A DNA stretch of 64,000 bases from Alviniconcha marisindica (Eukaryota; Mollusca; Gastropoda; Provannidae): NCBI GenBank assembly GCA_018857735.1, contig JABMCL010002458.1, forward strand, positions 62,001 to 126,000. The letters are read 5' to 3'. Each line of letters starts with the position of its first letter. Positions within the stretch are counted from its first letter, which is position 1. Made by a program: the position numbers and the translations under genes. This document shows, in pieces, positions 1-11,664 of the stretch. The notes under the pieces are model-generated. The model was not told the DNA's origin, did not search any database, and saw only the letters and a program-made list of their open reading frames with translations.

Positions 1-254
1 AATACGATTGTCTTGCCAAAATTGGCACTAAGGAAGCGTTCACATTGTTACTGGAAAACTAGGTCAATCGTCAAAGGGCAACATGTGCCGACTCGAACTG
101 ACAATCAGAGACAAAAATATATATATGGAAAAAAAATCATCATCATCATGGAAAAAAATCATCTTTTGTTGCAGATTTTGGCTGTAATCGGTAGATATGG
201 ATCTATTTTAATGATTGTGATGATATTTGTGACCCAAATAACTTTTTAAATGGT

Positions 255-589
255 CCAGTTTCAGTTTGCTGGAGGTCCTAGCACTTACAGAACTAATCTT
301 GTTTTAAATTAAAGGTGCATGCACTCTGTGCTATGTATATTTCAGTTTGCTGAAGGTCCAAGCACTTACAGAACTAATCTGTTTTAAATTAAAGGTGCAT
401 GTACTCTGTGCAGAACTAATCTATTTTAAATTAAAGGTGCATGCACTGTGTGCTGTGTCTGTTTCAGTTTGCTGAAGGTCCAAGCACTTACAGAACTAAT
501 CTGTTTTAAATTAAAGGTGCATGTACTCTGTGCAGAACTAATCTATTTTAAATTAAAGGTGCATGCACTGTGTGCTGCGTCTGTTTCAG
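255..589 (+). repeat. tandem duplication carrying an exon acceptor
   Basis: The acceptor TTTCAG plus TTTGCTGAAGGTCCAAGCAC occurs with pseudo-exon starts at 265, 346, 468 and 590 (spacings 81, 122, 122). Only the last continues into coding sequence; the others diverge after about 25 bp. Confidence 0.9.
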
Positions 590-855
590 TTTGCTGAAGG
601 TCCAAGCACTGGCTCCTCTAGCTGATGTGCTTGCTGCCAGCAACACACGCGTTGTTTTCATCGGCAGCTCCACCCCGGACCAGATGGCGGAATATCGTGA
701 GCGCACGGCTTTGATCCCTTTCTGCGGTGACCTGTTCACAGACCCCTCCGTGATCTTGTACAAGCACTTCAGCCTGAAGCGTGGCGTGTTCAGGTCGCTG
801 GTTAGACCTTTCTACACTGGCTTCAAAACGTACGGTGTCAAAGGAGTTATTGAAG
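590..855 (+). CDS. PRXL2C: PRXL2C-like exon (internal)
   Basis: The acceptor is GTTTCAG at 583-589 and the donor GAAG|GTTGGT at 855/856. The first base completes a codon from the missing upstream exon; the exon ends in phase 1. It encodes VFIGSSTPDQ, the DPSVILYKHF segment and the KRG motif. The exon start is the fourth copy of a duplicated acceptor (other copies at 265, 346 and 468). Confidence 0.85.
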
Positions 856-1993
856 GTTGGTGGAGGGACTGCAAGAGCTTCTTGTTTCCATGTGTGACAT
901 GGGGTGGGGGGGGGGGGGGGGGGGGGGGGTGGGTGGAGGTGGCTGTCATCTGGCTGTGGTCTGCCTCCTGGTTGACATGGGCCATTGGCGGTCAGACGGT
1001 TACTGAAATCAAAAACATAATAATTCAGCTTTTCTCCATATTTCAGCATGTGTAGGTTTCTGTGAAGAAGAAATTGGCAACTCCAGGGCCAGATGCTTCC
1101 AGCAAAGCAGTGTGAGGAGAGTCAGTGCCGTGGCTGCTGTCCTGTAATACACTGCGTGTTGCAGGTGTCCAACTGCTGTGCCGTGGCTGCTCTCCTGTAA
1201 CGCACTGCATGTTGCAGGTGTCCGACTTGCTGTGCCGTGGCTGCTCTCCTGTAACGCACTGCGTGTTGCAGGTGTCCGACTTGCTGTGCCATGGCTGCTG
1301 TCCTGTAACGCACTGCGTGTTGCAGGTGTCCGACTTGCTGTGCCATGGCTGCTGTCCTGTAACGCACTGCGTGTTGCAGGTGTCCGACTTGCTGTGCCAT
1401 GGCTGCTGTCCTGTAACGCACTGCATGTTGCAGGTGTCCGACTTGCTGTGCCATGGCTGCTGTCCTGTAACGCGCTGTGTGTTGCAGGTGTCCGACTTGC
1501 TGTGCCATGGCTGCTCTCCTGTAACGCGCTGCGTGTTGCAGGTGTCTGACTTGCTGTGCTGTGGCTAGTCTTCTTTAACACGCTGCGTGTTGCAGGTGTC
1601 CAACTTGCTGTGCCGTGGCTGCTCTCCTGTAACGTGCTCCGTGTGGCAGCTGTGCCGTGGCTAGTCTGCTTTAACATGCTCCGTGTGGCAGGTATCTGAC
1701 TTGCTGTGCCGTGGCTGCTCTCCTATAACGTGCTCCGTGTGGCAGGTATCTGACTTGCTGTGCCGTGGCTAGTCTGCTTTAACATGCTCCGTGTGGCAGG
1801 TATCTGACTTGCTGTGCTGTGGCTAGTCTTCTTTAACGCGCTACATGTTGCAGGTGTCCGACTTGCCAAAGAAACAGCCCATCTGGCCGGCGACTCCTGG
1901 CAGCAAGGGGGCACAATCCTGTTGGACAAAGATGAGAAGGTTCTTTACCAGGTACCTAATAAAATCTGCTGGTATTGGGTTGGTGGTGGTGGT

Positions 1994-2030
<37 letters not shown>

Positions 2031-2585
2031 GGTAGAGCAGCTGAACTCACTGTCTCATAGTTTGTGAGAACTTTAGGAGAATAGGTGATGGTGTCTTTAG
2101 ATTCTGCAGGTCTGTTTGGGACGACAACTGATAATTATGTGGTTTATGACTGACTTGAAAATTGTGAGATTTTTTATTTAAAAAAAAAGAAGTTTTGAAA
2201 TCATTATCACAGTATCAAGTGTTTGACATTCTTTTAGTACATTAATGGTAGATTTTTTTCTTCTTTTATGACAGGGACTCAGAAAGAAATGGGTTTAGTT
2301 TTAGTATAGGCAACAAGCCATTTTCAAACATATTTCACAAGCCTCAAAAAGAACAGATTTAGCAGCTTTTGTGGATTTTTATTTCTGCTTGTATCTATTT
2401 AATCATACTTTTTTTTAACCATTTTCTCTTCTGCACAGCATACAGAAGAGCACCCAGCTGATTGGCCCAGTATGGAAGATGTCCTGCAATTGGTCGGAAT
2501 CTCTGACAAGAAGGTGGACTACAAGAAAGCGCTGTCTGATTGGCTGAAAATGAGGGAAGAGAGCCGGACCCAGCAGAAACCCTGA
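590..2585 (+). CDS. PRXL2C: PRXL2C/AAED1-like peroxiredoxin-like protein (3' part, three exons)
   Basis: Three exons, 590-855, 1854-1951 and 2439-2585, join in frame (entry phase 2, then phases 1 and 0) to give 169 residues and a TGA stop. The hallmark of the AhpC/TSA-like PRXL2 family is visible: FIGSS after the first half of the thioredoxin fold, then DPSVILYKHFSLKRG, then GDSWQQGGTILL, and finally MEDVLQLVGIS close to the C-terminus. The same order and spacing is found in vertebrate PRXL2C (AAED1), a cytosolic thioredoxin-fold protein linked to redox and glycolysis control; that role is family knowledge. The N-terminal part, which would hold the CxxC-like redox site, lies upstream of the window, so activity cannot be judged. 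A basic, Glu-rich tail of about 20 residues extends beyond the usual end. Both internal acceptors sit at the end of tandem arrays that copy them. The choice of donor at 855 over a phase-compatible GTGTGA near 892 rests on protein length and is the weakest point. Confidence 0.85.
1120..1860 (+). repeat. 53-bp minisatellite ending at an exon acceptor
   Basis: Unit of 53 bp with core GTTGCAGGTGTCCGACTTGC; about 13 copies, more diverged between 1560 and 1840. Each unit contains the acceptor and the first ten or so bases of the exon at 1854. The last copy is the real exon start. Confidence 0.92.
1854..1951 (+). CDS. PRXL2C: PRXL2C-like exon (internal)
   Basis: The acceptor GTTGCAG ends at 1853 and the donor is CAG|GTACCT at 1951/1952. 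It begins in phase 1 and ends in phase 0. It encodes VRLAKETAHL followed by the family hallmark GDSWQQGGTILL. Its first bases and acceptor are the terminal unit of a 53-bp minisatellite. Confidence 0.87.
2439..2585 (+). CDS. PRXL2C: PRXL2C-like terminal coding exon
   Basis: The acceptor CTGCACAG ends at 2438 and the stop TGA is at 2583-2585. It encodes DWPSMEDVLQLVGIS, matching the conserved C-terminal SVLQLVGV region of the family, and then a charged tail. A strong donor-like GTGAGT begins at 2625, 39 nt after the stop, so a spliced 3' UTR is possible. Confidence 0.87.
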   Translation, partial: HTEEHPADWPSMEDVLQLVGISDKKVDYKKALSDWLKMREESRTQQKP

Positions 2586-3149
2586 AGCCTACGCTTTGAC
2601 CAGCACTGCCTTGGAGCCAGAATGGTGAGTGAAACTCCAGGAGTACAGGGAATTCACATTTACATGGCGCGCAGCAAGAACAACAGCTGTCATCGAGCTG
2701 TGGCAATAGCAGGAAAGCAGCCATCACAAGTGGTGTGTGGCTCTGAAGATGTGATGTGTTGAGGAGCTTGAGACAGCAGCTGCGGGCACAAAGCCAAGGA
2801 CATAAAGGAGGTCAAAAGAGGAAGCGATGAACGATCTTCCTTGCACGGACCAGGAAGGGCCATCATTCAGACCAACACCAGAACCGTTTCAATGGCAACG
2901 CTTGGGAAACGTCTGAGGATGGGGTGTAGCGCATAGCTTTACCATCCTGCACTGAACCAAACTGAACTGGAAACAAAGAGACATATATTCTCAGCTGTTG
3001 GCCGTAAGCCTTCTGAAGTATATTTTGCCTCATTGGAAAGAAATTGAAATAGTAAAAAGTCAGCATCAAAGATTTTTGTTGATGTCCCATTGCAGCAGGA
3101 GCAGACCTAAATGTACAGAACGACGACGAGTATCAGCTCGTTAAATGTC

Positions 3150-3545
3150 ATAGACACTTGTCAAGCATGATAGCTCACTTGTCAAGTATCATAACTCATT
3201 TGTCATGTAATGTAGCTCACTTCTCAAGTGTCCTAGCTTACTTCTCATGTATCATAGCTCACTTGTCAAGTGTCATAGCTCACTTGTCATGTATCATAGC
3301 TCACTTGTCAAGCGTCATAGCTTGCTTGTCATGTATCAGCTCACTTGTCATGTATCATATCTCACTTGTCAAGCATCATAGCTCACTCGTCATGTATCAT
3401 AGCTCACTTGTCAAGCATCATAGCTCACTTGTCATGTATCATAGCTCACTCGTCAAGTGTCATAGTTCTCTTGTCATGTATCATAGCTCACTTTTCATGT
3501 ATCATATCTCACTTGTCAAGTGTCATGGCTCACCTGTCATGCTGA
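3150..3545 (+). repeat. 21-bp minisatellite
   Basis: Core CATAGCTCACTTGTCATGTA, alternating with CTTGTCAAG forms; about 18 copies downstream of the PRXL2C-like gene. Confidence 0.9.
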
Positions 3546-3693
3546 GTTTCTGTCCTTTTTGGATTGTAAATGAATGCGATGGGTGAGTGATTATTGTGTG
3601 AGACTTGATCCCAGAAGGTACATCCTACAGTGTTAGCTCCTTGCTCGGGCCAGCGTCACAGTTGCTTTTGGGAGTGACTTGTTGGTTTTGTTG

Positions 3694-4112
3694 TCATAGA
3701 GTGAAAATCTTTTTTCTCCTTACTCATAGAGTGAAAATCTTTTCCTCCTTACTCATAGAGTGAAAATCTTTTTCTCCTTACTCATAGAGTGAAACTCTTT
3801 TTCTCCTTACTCACAGAGTGAAAATCTATTTTTTTCTTACTCATAGAGTGAAAATCTTTTTCTCCTTACTCATCGAGTGAAAATCTTTTTCTCCTTACTC
3901 ATAGAGTGAAAATCTTTTTCTCCTTACTCATAGAGTGAAACTCTTTTTCTCCTTACTCATCGAGTGAAAATCTTTTTCTCCTACTCATAGAGTGAAAATC
4001 TTTTTCTCCTTACTCATAGAGTGAAAATCTTTTTTCTCCTTACTCATAGAGTGAAAAGCTTTTTTCTCCTTACTCATAGAGTGAAAATCTTTTTCTCCTT
4101 ACCCTTTTCTTC
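3694..4112 (+). repeat. about 29-bp minisatellite
   Basis: Core CATAGAGTGAAAATCTTTTT then CTCCTTACT; about 14 copies. Confidence 0.9.
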
Positions 4113-4148
4113 CTGAGTAAAACAATATTGTTCGTACTTATACACCAA

Positions 4149-4243
4149 ATCTTACTGAAATACTATGTATAAACAAGCAAATCTTACTGAAATACTGTGT
4201 ATGAACAAGCAAATCTGACTGAAATACTGTGTATAAACAAGCA
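4149..4243 (+). repeat. about 34-bp tandem repeat, 3 copies
   Basis: Core AATCTTACTGAAATACTGTG then TATAAACAAGCA. Confidence 0.8.
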
Positions 4244-4629
4244 GTCTGCCGGCATTTTTCTGACACAACCCTAACAGCTTAAATTTACCTGGGCCAGGGG
4301 AAGCAACTTGGGCAGAAATACTGTGTTCGTAGTGGTTCATTTGTCCCCACTGCACATTTTCCTTGTATTTTTAGATTTTTCAGCACAAAGTTCTGCGAAA
4401 TGAAAACAGTGGATGGTTCTGGACTGCTTTGGCTTGGTGGGGTTCCAGCGCATTGTGTATACGTTAACCTCCCCATCGCCAATCTCCTGTGTATGTTTTG
4501 TTTATGTAGCACAGAGTTATGTGGACAGGAGCACCATCCCAGCCGCTTTGTTGTAAAGAGGTTCCTCTGTATATTTCATCTGCATGCCAAGTTATTGCTT
4601 GGACGAATCTCTGATTCCATGTTTTTCCA

Positions 4630-4960
4630 TTCCTCAGTATATTGATTTGACAAATGGTTCGCTTTTCCCAGTGCATTGTTTTGACAGACCTCCGTTTTCC
4701 ACATTTCCCAGTGCATTGACTTGACAGACCTCCATTTTCCATGTTTAACTTTTCCCAGTGCATTGTTTTGACAGACCTCTGTTTTCCACATTTCCCAGTG
4801 CATTGACTTACGACTTGACAGACCTCCGTTTTCCATGTTTAACTTTTCCCAGTGCATTGTTTTGACAGACCTCCGTTTTCCACATTTCCCTTTTCCCAGT
4901 GCATTGACTTGACAGACCTCCGTTTTCCATGTTTAACTTTTCCCAATCCATTGTTTTGAC
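4630..4960 (+). repeat. compound minisatellite
   Basis: Alternating units share TTGACAGACCTCCGTTTTCC and CCCAGTGCATTG; a diverged tail runs to about 5130. Confidence 0.85.
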
Positions 4961-5571
4961 AAATTTCTGTGAGTGGTTATTTTCCAGTTTTCTCTTCTCC
5001 CTGTTTAGTGCTTTGATGGTACTCTGTGACGGTTTCTTTCCAGTTCAGTGATTTGACACTTTGTGCGCCCATTTTCCAGATTTTCCTTTCCTAATTCGTT
5101 GTTTTTTATCAGTACTCTCCGTTTTCCAGATTTCCCTTTGTTTGCGGCTTGGCGCCTAGGTCTCCATGACTGCCAGGTGTGAAACTGACCTCTGAGCTGG
5201 AGCACCAGGCATGAAGATTTACCTGGCCTGAGGCGTCCAGTTCCAACTGACGAGTGATCGTCTCTGACTGACTGCTGCAGTGAAGATCAAATCAAATCAA
5301 ATCAATCCGTATTCTTCATAAACATATATGTGTGCATAAATGTGAATAATGTCTGTGACATTTCAGTTTGATTGTTAAAAAGAAATCAGTGCTATGCTAT
5401 GAATACATAAAATTGTTCAACACACACATCTATCTACAGCACTCCCTCACACACACCAACAGCGACGGCGTCCAGAGACTTGCCCCACAGCCCTGCAGCT
5501 TGGGCCTTGGGGCAAGATTGCGTGTGCTCAGTGCATGCATGCACCCCATGTTACTGGTCAGTCTTTTATTG

Positions 5572-5872
5572 GTGCACAAAGGCACAGTGTTATCAGTGCA
5601 TCAAGGCACAGCGCTATCAGTGCACAAAGGCACAGTGTTGTCAGTGTACAGAGGCAGAGCGTTATTGCAATGTTATCAGTGCACAAAGGCAGAGTGTTAT
5701 CAGTTCACAAAGGCACAGCGTTATCAGTGCATCAAGGCACAGCGTTATCAGTGCACAAAGGCACAGTGTTGTCGGTGTACAAAAGCACAGCGTTATTGCA
5801 GTGTTATCAATGCACAGAGGCACAGTGTTATCAGTACACAAAGGCACAGTGTTATCAGTGCCCAAAGGCACT
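5572..5872 (+). repeat. about 23-bp minisatellite
   Basis: Core AAGGCACAGTGTTATCAGTG; about 13 copies with two interruptions (TTATTGCAATG). Confidence 0.88.
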
Positions 5873-6338
5873 GACCCCGTCACAGGAAACGAACCCTGAT
5901 CCAGCCACTGTATCATAAGGCTGAGGGTTGGGGATGGGAGGGTGGGGTGCTGTTTTCACTTACATAAACACAACTGACAGCAGATTTGTTTCACATTGAA
6001 ACTTGTCTATTCTAAATGTGTCTGATATTCAGTGGTTTCAGTTACAGATGACACTGAATTGTTTCAGTGTACAATCACTTGATGTTGAATTGTTTCAGTG
6101 TACAAGCGTTTTTCGTGGATGCTGAAATGTGTACTTAGTTTGCTGAGAAAATTCTCCATATTTTGATATCAAGTTATACTTGGTGCTCTGTGTGCCACTG
6201 CTTGTGTCTGCCTGTTCGCATGCATGTCTTGATGCGTCCTGTGTATGACAGGTAATAGCAACACAAAGGATTAAAAAGGAACGCTTTGTATTTTTGCAGG
6301 AAAAAACAGGTACATCTTCATCTTCATTTGACACGAAA

Positions 6339-6344
6339 AATAAA
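6339..6344 (+). terminator. candidate poly(A) signal
   Basis: AATAAA on the plus strand is followed by GT-rich sequence. It is a candidate end for the PRXL2C-like transcript if the 3' UTR is about 3.7 kb long or spliced. Another AATAAA occurs at 9586-9591. Neither can be assigned without transcript data. Confidence 0.25.
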
Positions 6345-6743
6345 AAGCTGTAAAGCTGTGGTAAAGTGTTCAAGTTGTACTTATTTATTCTTTGTAGTAC
6401 TTTATATAAATGTTGTGATCCTTTGACCACCGTTTTTGATGGATTTCAATCTGATAATATTTTTGTATCGTAAGCGATTTGTATTTCAGTCTAGAATCGG
6501 TTCCTTGACCAAGGTATCTACATCATGTAACCATATATGTGTCAATCACTCACAAAAGGGGGGACAACTGCAGGGAAGATTATAAAATGACATTAATGGA
6601 GAGGGTTTGGGTATTTGTAGAGAGCAAGAAGGGACCACTGGTGATCATGCAACATGCTCCAATGATCATGCTTCACACTTTTTAAACATACGATGTCTGT
6701 GAGGTGGCAAAAGTGGTTCACGGAAACCGGACAATCTCTGTAA

Positions 6744-7042
6744 GCGGTCAGATAATGGCCCCCTGTTCCTGTACTGGAGCTGTGCTTAGCAAACACCCTG
6801 CTCCCTTCCCCGTCTAGAACACACACACACACATTGTCAGATAATGGCCCCCTATTCCTCTACTAGAGCTGTGCTTAGCAAACACCCTGCTCCCTTCCCT
6901 GTCTAGAACACACACACACATTCACACACACGCACACATTGTCAGATAATGGCCCCCTATTCTTCTACTAGAGCTGTGCTTAGCAAACACCCTGCTCCCT
7001 TCCCCGTCTAGAACACACACGCACACATTCACACACACACAC
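6744..7042 (+). repeat. about 100-bp tandem repeat, 3 copies, with (CA)n
   Basis: Core GATAATGGCCCCCTATTCCT through CTGTGCTTAGCAAACACCC, each ending in a CA run; starts near 6750, 6839 and 6944. Confidence 0.85.
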
Positions 7043-7301
7043 ACTGTGCTGCGTTTTTGTTTTGCTTCTGTTTAAAGTGCTGTAAAAACACCCCAAGTTA
7101 GTTACTCATCTTTGAGTCAAACAGTGTAACAGCTGGGACATTTGACCAACAGCTGATTTTTGGCTGGTATGTGCTGATCATAATGGGTAAAATACTGGAA
7201 ATTACTTGTTAACATGAACCCTGGACCATTCTGTGGTGTATGTGTGTATGCACAAGTGTCCATGAATGTGTACTTGGGTGTGTATGTACAGTGCATATGT
7301 A

Positions 7302-7346
<45 letters not shown>
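7302..7346 (+). repeat. (GT)n microsatellite
   Basis: A pure GT run of about 45 bp. Confidence 0.95.
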
Positions 7347-7347
<1 letters not shown>

Positions 7348-7432
7348 ACAGGTGTATGCATGCAGCAATGCGTGTGTGTCAGTCCCCTTGCTTGCTATTC
7401 AAATGGTAGGTTTTCAGCGAAACAAACATAGT

Positions 7433-8192
7433 TGACTTAAAATGTTTGTTTTTGTTTTTGAATGAGACCAACAGCCTGTTGACTTAAAATGTTTGTTTTT
7501 GAATGAGACCAACAGCCTGTTGACCTAAAATGTTTGTTTTTGAATGAGACCAACACCCTGTTGACTTCAAATGTTTGTTTTTGAATGAGACCAACATACT
7601 GTTGACTTAAAATGTTTGTTTTTGAATGAGACCAACACCCTGTTGACCTAAAATGTTTGTTTTTGAATGAGACCAACACCCTGCTGACTTTAAATGTTTG
7701 TTTTTGAATGAGACCAACATATTGTTGACTTAAATTTTTTGTTTTTGAATGAGACCAACATACTGTTGACTTAAAATGTTTGTTTTTGAATGAGACCAGC
7801 ACCCTGTTGACCTAAAATGTTTGTTTTTGAATGAGACCAACATATCGTTGACTTAAAATGTTAGTTTTTGAATGAGACCAACACCCTGTTGACCTAAAAT
7901 GTTTGTTTTTGAATGAGACCAACACACTGTTGACCTAAAATGTTTGTTTTTGAATGAGACCAACATATCGTTGACTTAAAATGTTAGTTTTTGAATGAGA
8001 CCAACACCCTGTTGACCTAAAATGTTTGTTTTTGAATGAGACCAACACACTGTTGACCTAAAATGTTTGTTTTTGAATGAGACCAACACCCTGTTGACTT
8101 AAAATGTTTGTTTTTGAATGAGACCAACACCCTGTTGACTTCAGATGTTTGTTTTTGAATGAGACCAACACCCTGTTGACTTCAAATGTTTG
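7433..8192 (+). repeat. 41-bp minisatellite
   Basis: Core AAATGTTTGTTTTTGAATGA then GACCAACACCCTGTTGACTT; about 18 copies with interspersed variants (ATATCG, ACACTG). Confidence 0.93.
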
Positions 8193-8753
8193 TGTTGATG
8201 ATGAAGTCATGCAGCTGAGTGTGCAGTGTGTATGGATCAGAGCAGCCACACCAACATAACACACAGCCCAAGACAGAAGTGACGTCCAGGTAAGACGTGT
8301 ATTGGATCCATCATGCAATGTTTTGTCGCAGACATAGAAATCATAGCTGATTTTCAGACGCAGAACTGACAGTGAGTTTATGAGTAACATCCCTTGACTT
8401 TGTGGGCAGAAACCCTGCTTCATCAAGGAACCAAAGGAAAAATACAAAATTCTGCAATCTGTATCTAAAAGTAAAACAACTCACTCATTCTTCTTATTCT
8501 TAATTTATTTCCCTAAACAATGGCACTACCCAAGTGTAATGCCCCCATGTTGCCCGCACCACACCATTTTGTCAGCAGACTGCTGGCCTTTTGGTTTGGC
8601 AACAAATGCAAAATGGATGGTTGCCTGTGTTCAGTGCTGTAACATAAAATCGTTTCTGCCCGAAACATATATCATTTTTGACAGTAGATACACAGCTCTC
8701 AGATCTGGTTATAAAAGGCACTGTATCTGGTTCCTGGTTCACTGCTGAAAAAC

Positions 8754-9115
8754 AAACCATTCCATTGTCTGGTTAGCAGGGTGCAGTGCTGTAAAGCTAA
8801 CCATTCTGTTGCCCGGTTACCAGTGCTGTAAACCATTCCGTTGCCTGGTTACCACGTGCTGTAAAACTAACCATTCCATTGTGTGGTTACCAGTACTGTA
8901 AAGTGAACCATTTCATTGCCTGGTTACCGGGGTGCAGTACTGTAAAGCTAACCATTTCCATTGCCTGGTGACCCAGTGCTGTAAAATGAACCATTCCGTT
9001 GCCTGGTTACCGGGGTGCAGTGTTGTAAAACTAACCATTCCATTGTCTGGTTACCAGTGCTGTAAAACTAACCATTCCATTGTCTGGTTACCAGTGCTGT
9101 AAAGCTAACCATTTC
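8754..9115 (+). repeat. about 38-bp degenerate minisatellite
   Basis: Core ACCATTCCATTGCCTGGTTA then CCAGTGCTGTAAA; about 9 copies of variable length. Confidence 0.85.
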
Positions 9116-9119
9116 CATT

Positions 9120-10720
9120 TTTGCCAGAAGATCCACAAACCTTGAATTTTAACAAAATGCTGACCAGGAAGTCATGTATTACACAATACATTATGCTTTC
9201 ATATAAACAGCAAATGAAGGCAGACCATCTATGTATGACAGGATGTGATGTGTATGTGTGCTCCCCCCCCCCCTTTGCCTTCTTAAACCATTATGCTTAT
9301 CCCATGTTTGTGCAAATATCTACAAGACGTTATACCAAATGATTAAGAAGTGAACAAACTGTCACACTGCAATCTAACCCATTGACATCGTAAAAAAGAA
9401 AAAGATCACAGGTCTGTTCTTGATCCTCTCTAAGCGAGTTCTGTCCTGCAGCAAGAAGAGATAGAGATATTACATCAAGGGGAAAAAGTCAATCCTTGAT
9501 GACCTTAACGGAGCCAGCCTTCTCACACCACCGTCTGTCCGAAAAGGCAGGCCTTTTTCTGAAGTGGTTAAATCAAAGATTTGGTAATAAAATGCTCCCC
9601 CGATTTTATATTCAACTTCTAAACCTAGCTTCAGTAGCAACGGACAACACTACTGGCGGCGACGAGTGTCCGACTGGGTTGCCACGCTGCACGCACTGCT
9701 TTGACAGAACAAGGTCACAGACGGCACTGCACCTTCTGACAATGTTTCCGACGCTTGAGTCGCACTCAAACCATCATCGATCCTCGCTTCAACTTTTTAT
9801 TTTGATCTCTTTCTGCCTGTTAGAGAAAGGCCTGCCTTCTTGGACAGACTGTGTGCCGTGAGAAGGCCAGCTCCTCTACGGTCATCAACAGCTTCATGCT
9901 CAAAACAGAACTATTATGCACATGCTACTACACGCTCCCTTTCCTAAACACACAGGTAAAAGGATCAGTTTTACTGAATAAGGCGTTGATGTTAATGTTG
10001 CACCACATGCTGAAGGAACGTGAGTGTCTGGCATCTCATCAGATCTGATTGCTGAGGAGCTAGAAGCACTGTATACCAGCGGGCCCCCAAACGGAACAGG
10101 AAGGAGCCGTCTGTGACAGATCCCATTCCACAGTTTGTCACACAATGTCCAGTCTTTGTTATTTCTGGCTAAATATAGTGTAACAGCAATGGCAGTGTTG
10201 ACTCACAAAACCACACAGGGTGAGCAAACGCCCCACAATGGGGGAAATGCACAACTTTGTTATTATTGTAACTGCACTCTTCTGTGACTGAAAAATGGGC
10301 CATAGTTGTCAACACTGTCAAGAATAGGTAAAACCAAAGAGAGGTAATACCATGCTATGGCTTTTGCTTAGACCCCCCCCCCCCCCCATATTGTCTCCCC
10401 ATAAAAAAAGAAAACACACATAAGACTTTAAAATGAACCCAGCCACAGTACATGGCAAGGGTCATTCCACAGGCTCCAATCGTTTAGGTGAGACAGTAAA
10501 TCGCATAATCAACACCATCACTATCATCACAGTAGAGCATTTTAAAGAAGGAAATCACATCCCCATGAGCATTGTAATGTAATAACCGGTTGAGATTTGT
10601 TGGGAACCGCACGTCATTCCCTGCATCAGACCTGCTGCACACAGCACACAGAACTGACCGGCTGGGACCAAACGGGAGAGTGAAAAAACAGGCTTCTTAG
10701 CAATGCACATACGCCGCTTT
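9120..10720. other. unique sequence without a recognised gene
   Basis: Contains the inverted repeat at 9494-9886, a C run at 10374-10387 and AT-rich sequence. Short open frames lack convincing splice sites or known motifs. Confidence 0.5.
9494..9886. repeat. long imperfect inverted repeat (foldback or MITE-like)
   Basis: Arms at about 9494-9561 and 9821-9886 are inverted copies: TTGATGACC, GGCCTTCTCAC, GTCTGTCC and AAGGCAGGCCTTT recur in order on opposite strands with small differences. The spacer is about 260 bp of unrelated sequence. It could be a MITE or a transcribed hairpin. Confidence 0.6.
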
Positions 10721-10724
10721 ACAC

Positions 10725-11005
10725 ATTGAGTGTAGCAGTGTACTGTAGCATTGCACGTAAGCCACAACAACACAGTGTAGCAGTGCACCTTACCATTGCA
10801 CGTAAGCCACAACAACACAGTGTAGCAGTGTACCTTAGCATTGCACGTAAGCCACAACACAGTGTAGCAGTGTACCTTAGCATTGCACGTAAGCCACAAC
10901 AACACAGTGTAGCAGTGTACCTTAGCAATGCATGTAAGCCACAACAACACAGTGTAGCAGTGCACCTTAGCATTGCACGTAAGCCACAACAACACACTGA
11001 CTGTT
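10725..11005 (+). repeat. about 43-bp minisatellite
   Basis: Core CAGTGTAGCAGTGTACCTTA then GCATTGCACGTAAGCCACAAC; six to seven copies. Confidence 0.9.
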
Positions 11006-11116
11006 GCAGCGCACAGTACAAAGTGAAATGCAAGCCAGCGCAGTACACAATATCAACACTCTTGAAGCTTTTCTCTCCGACCTACAATCCAGCTAGCACT
11101 AGTCCTGTTCTGTTTG

Positions 11117-11238
11117 CATGTGTGTGTGTGTGTGTGTGTGTGTGAGTGTGTGATGTGCGTAAGCCCAAAGTGTGTTGAGTGAGTGTGTGTGCGGCAGTAC
11201 AATGTTTTGAAGTTTGTTGTAATCAGTGTGTCTGTGTG

Positions 11239-11275
<37 letters not shown>
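11117..11275 (+). repeat. two (GT)n tracts
   Basis: GT runs at about 11117-11143 and 11235-11275, with GT-rich sequence between. Confidence 0.9.
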
Positions 11276-11276
<1 letters not shown>

Positions 11277-11664
11277 CATACACAAGCCCCATGTGTATGT
11301 GCATGTATAGCTTGACTGGAGAACTGAGTGTGCAGAGTGTTGACATCACACATCAACAGAGACCTGAAAACTGTGCCACCAGAGGGCAGCACTACCAATG
11401 GAGATCGGTCAGTGATAAAGAAGTGTCTCTAGTAATAAAAAAACCCCCCACCCAAACCCACAAAAAGGCAAATGAAACCAGCACAAGAAAAGGGGTGAAA
11501 ACCCAACCCCTAAAAACACAAAAAAATGATTTAAAAAGCAGAAAAAACAACAGCAAAACCCAACCCCCAAACCAAGTGTATCCTCACTCAACAAGGAGAC
11601 AGTCCAACATGCACTTGTACAATCCAGCCACAGTCATGGGTCAACTTTCGCCAGCTACAGTTCC

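Noticed and set aside
890..900. Alternative donor GTGTGA extending the first PRXL2C-like exon
   Set aside because: Phase allows it, but it would add about 12 residues (WWRDCKSFLFPC) inside a region of conserved length; kept as a possibility only.
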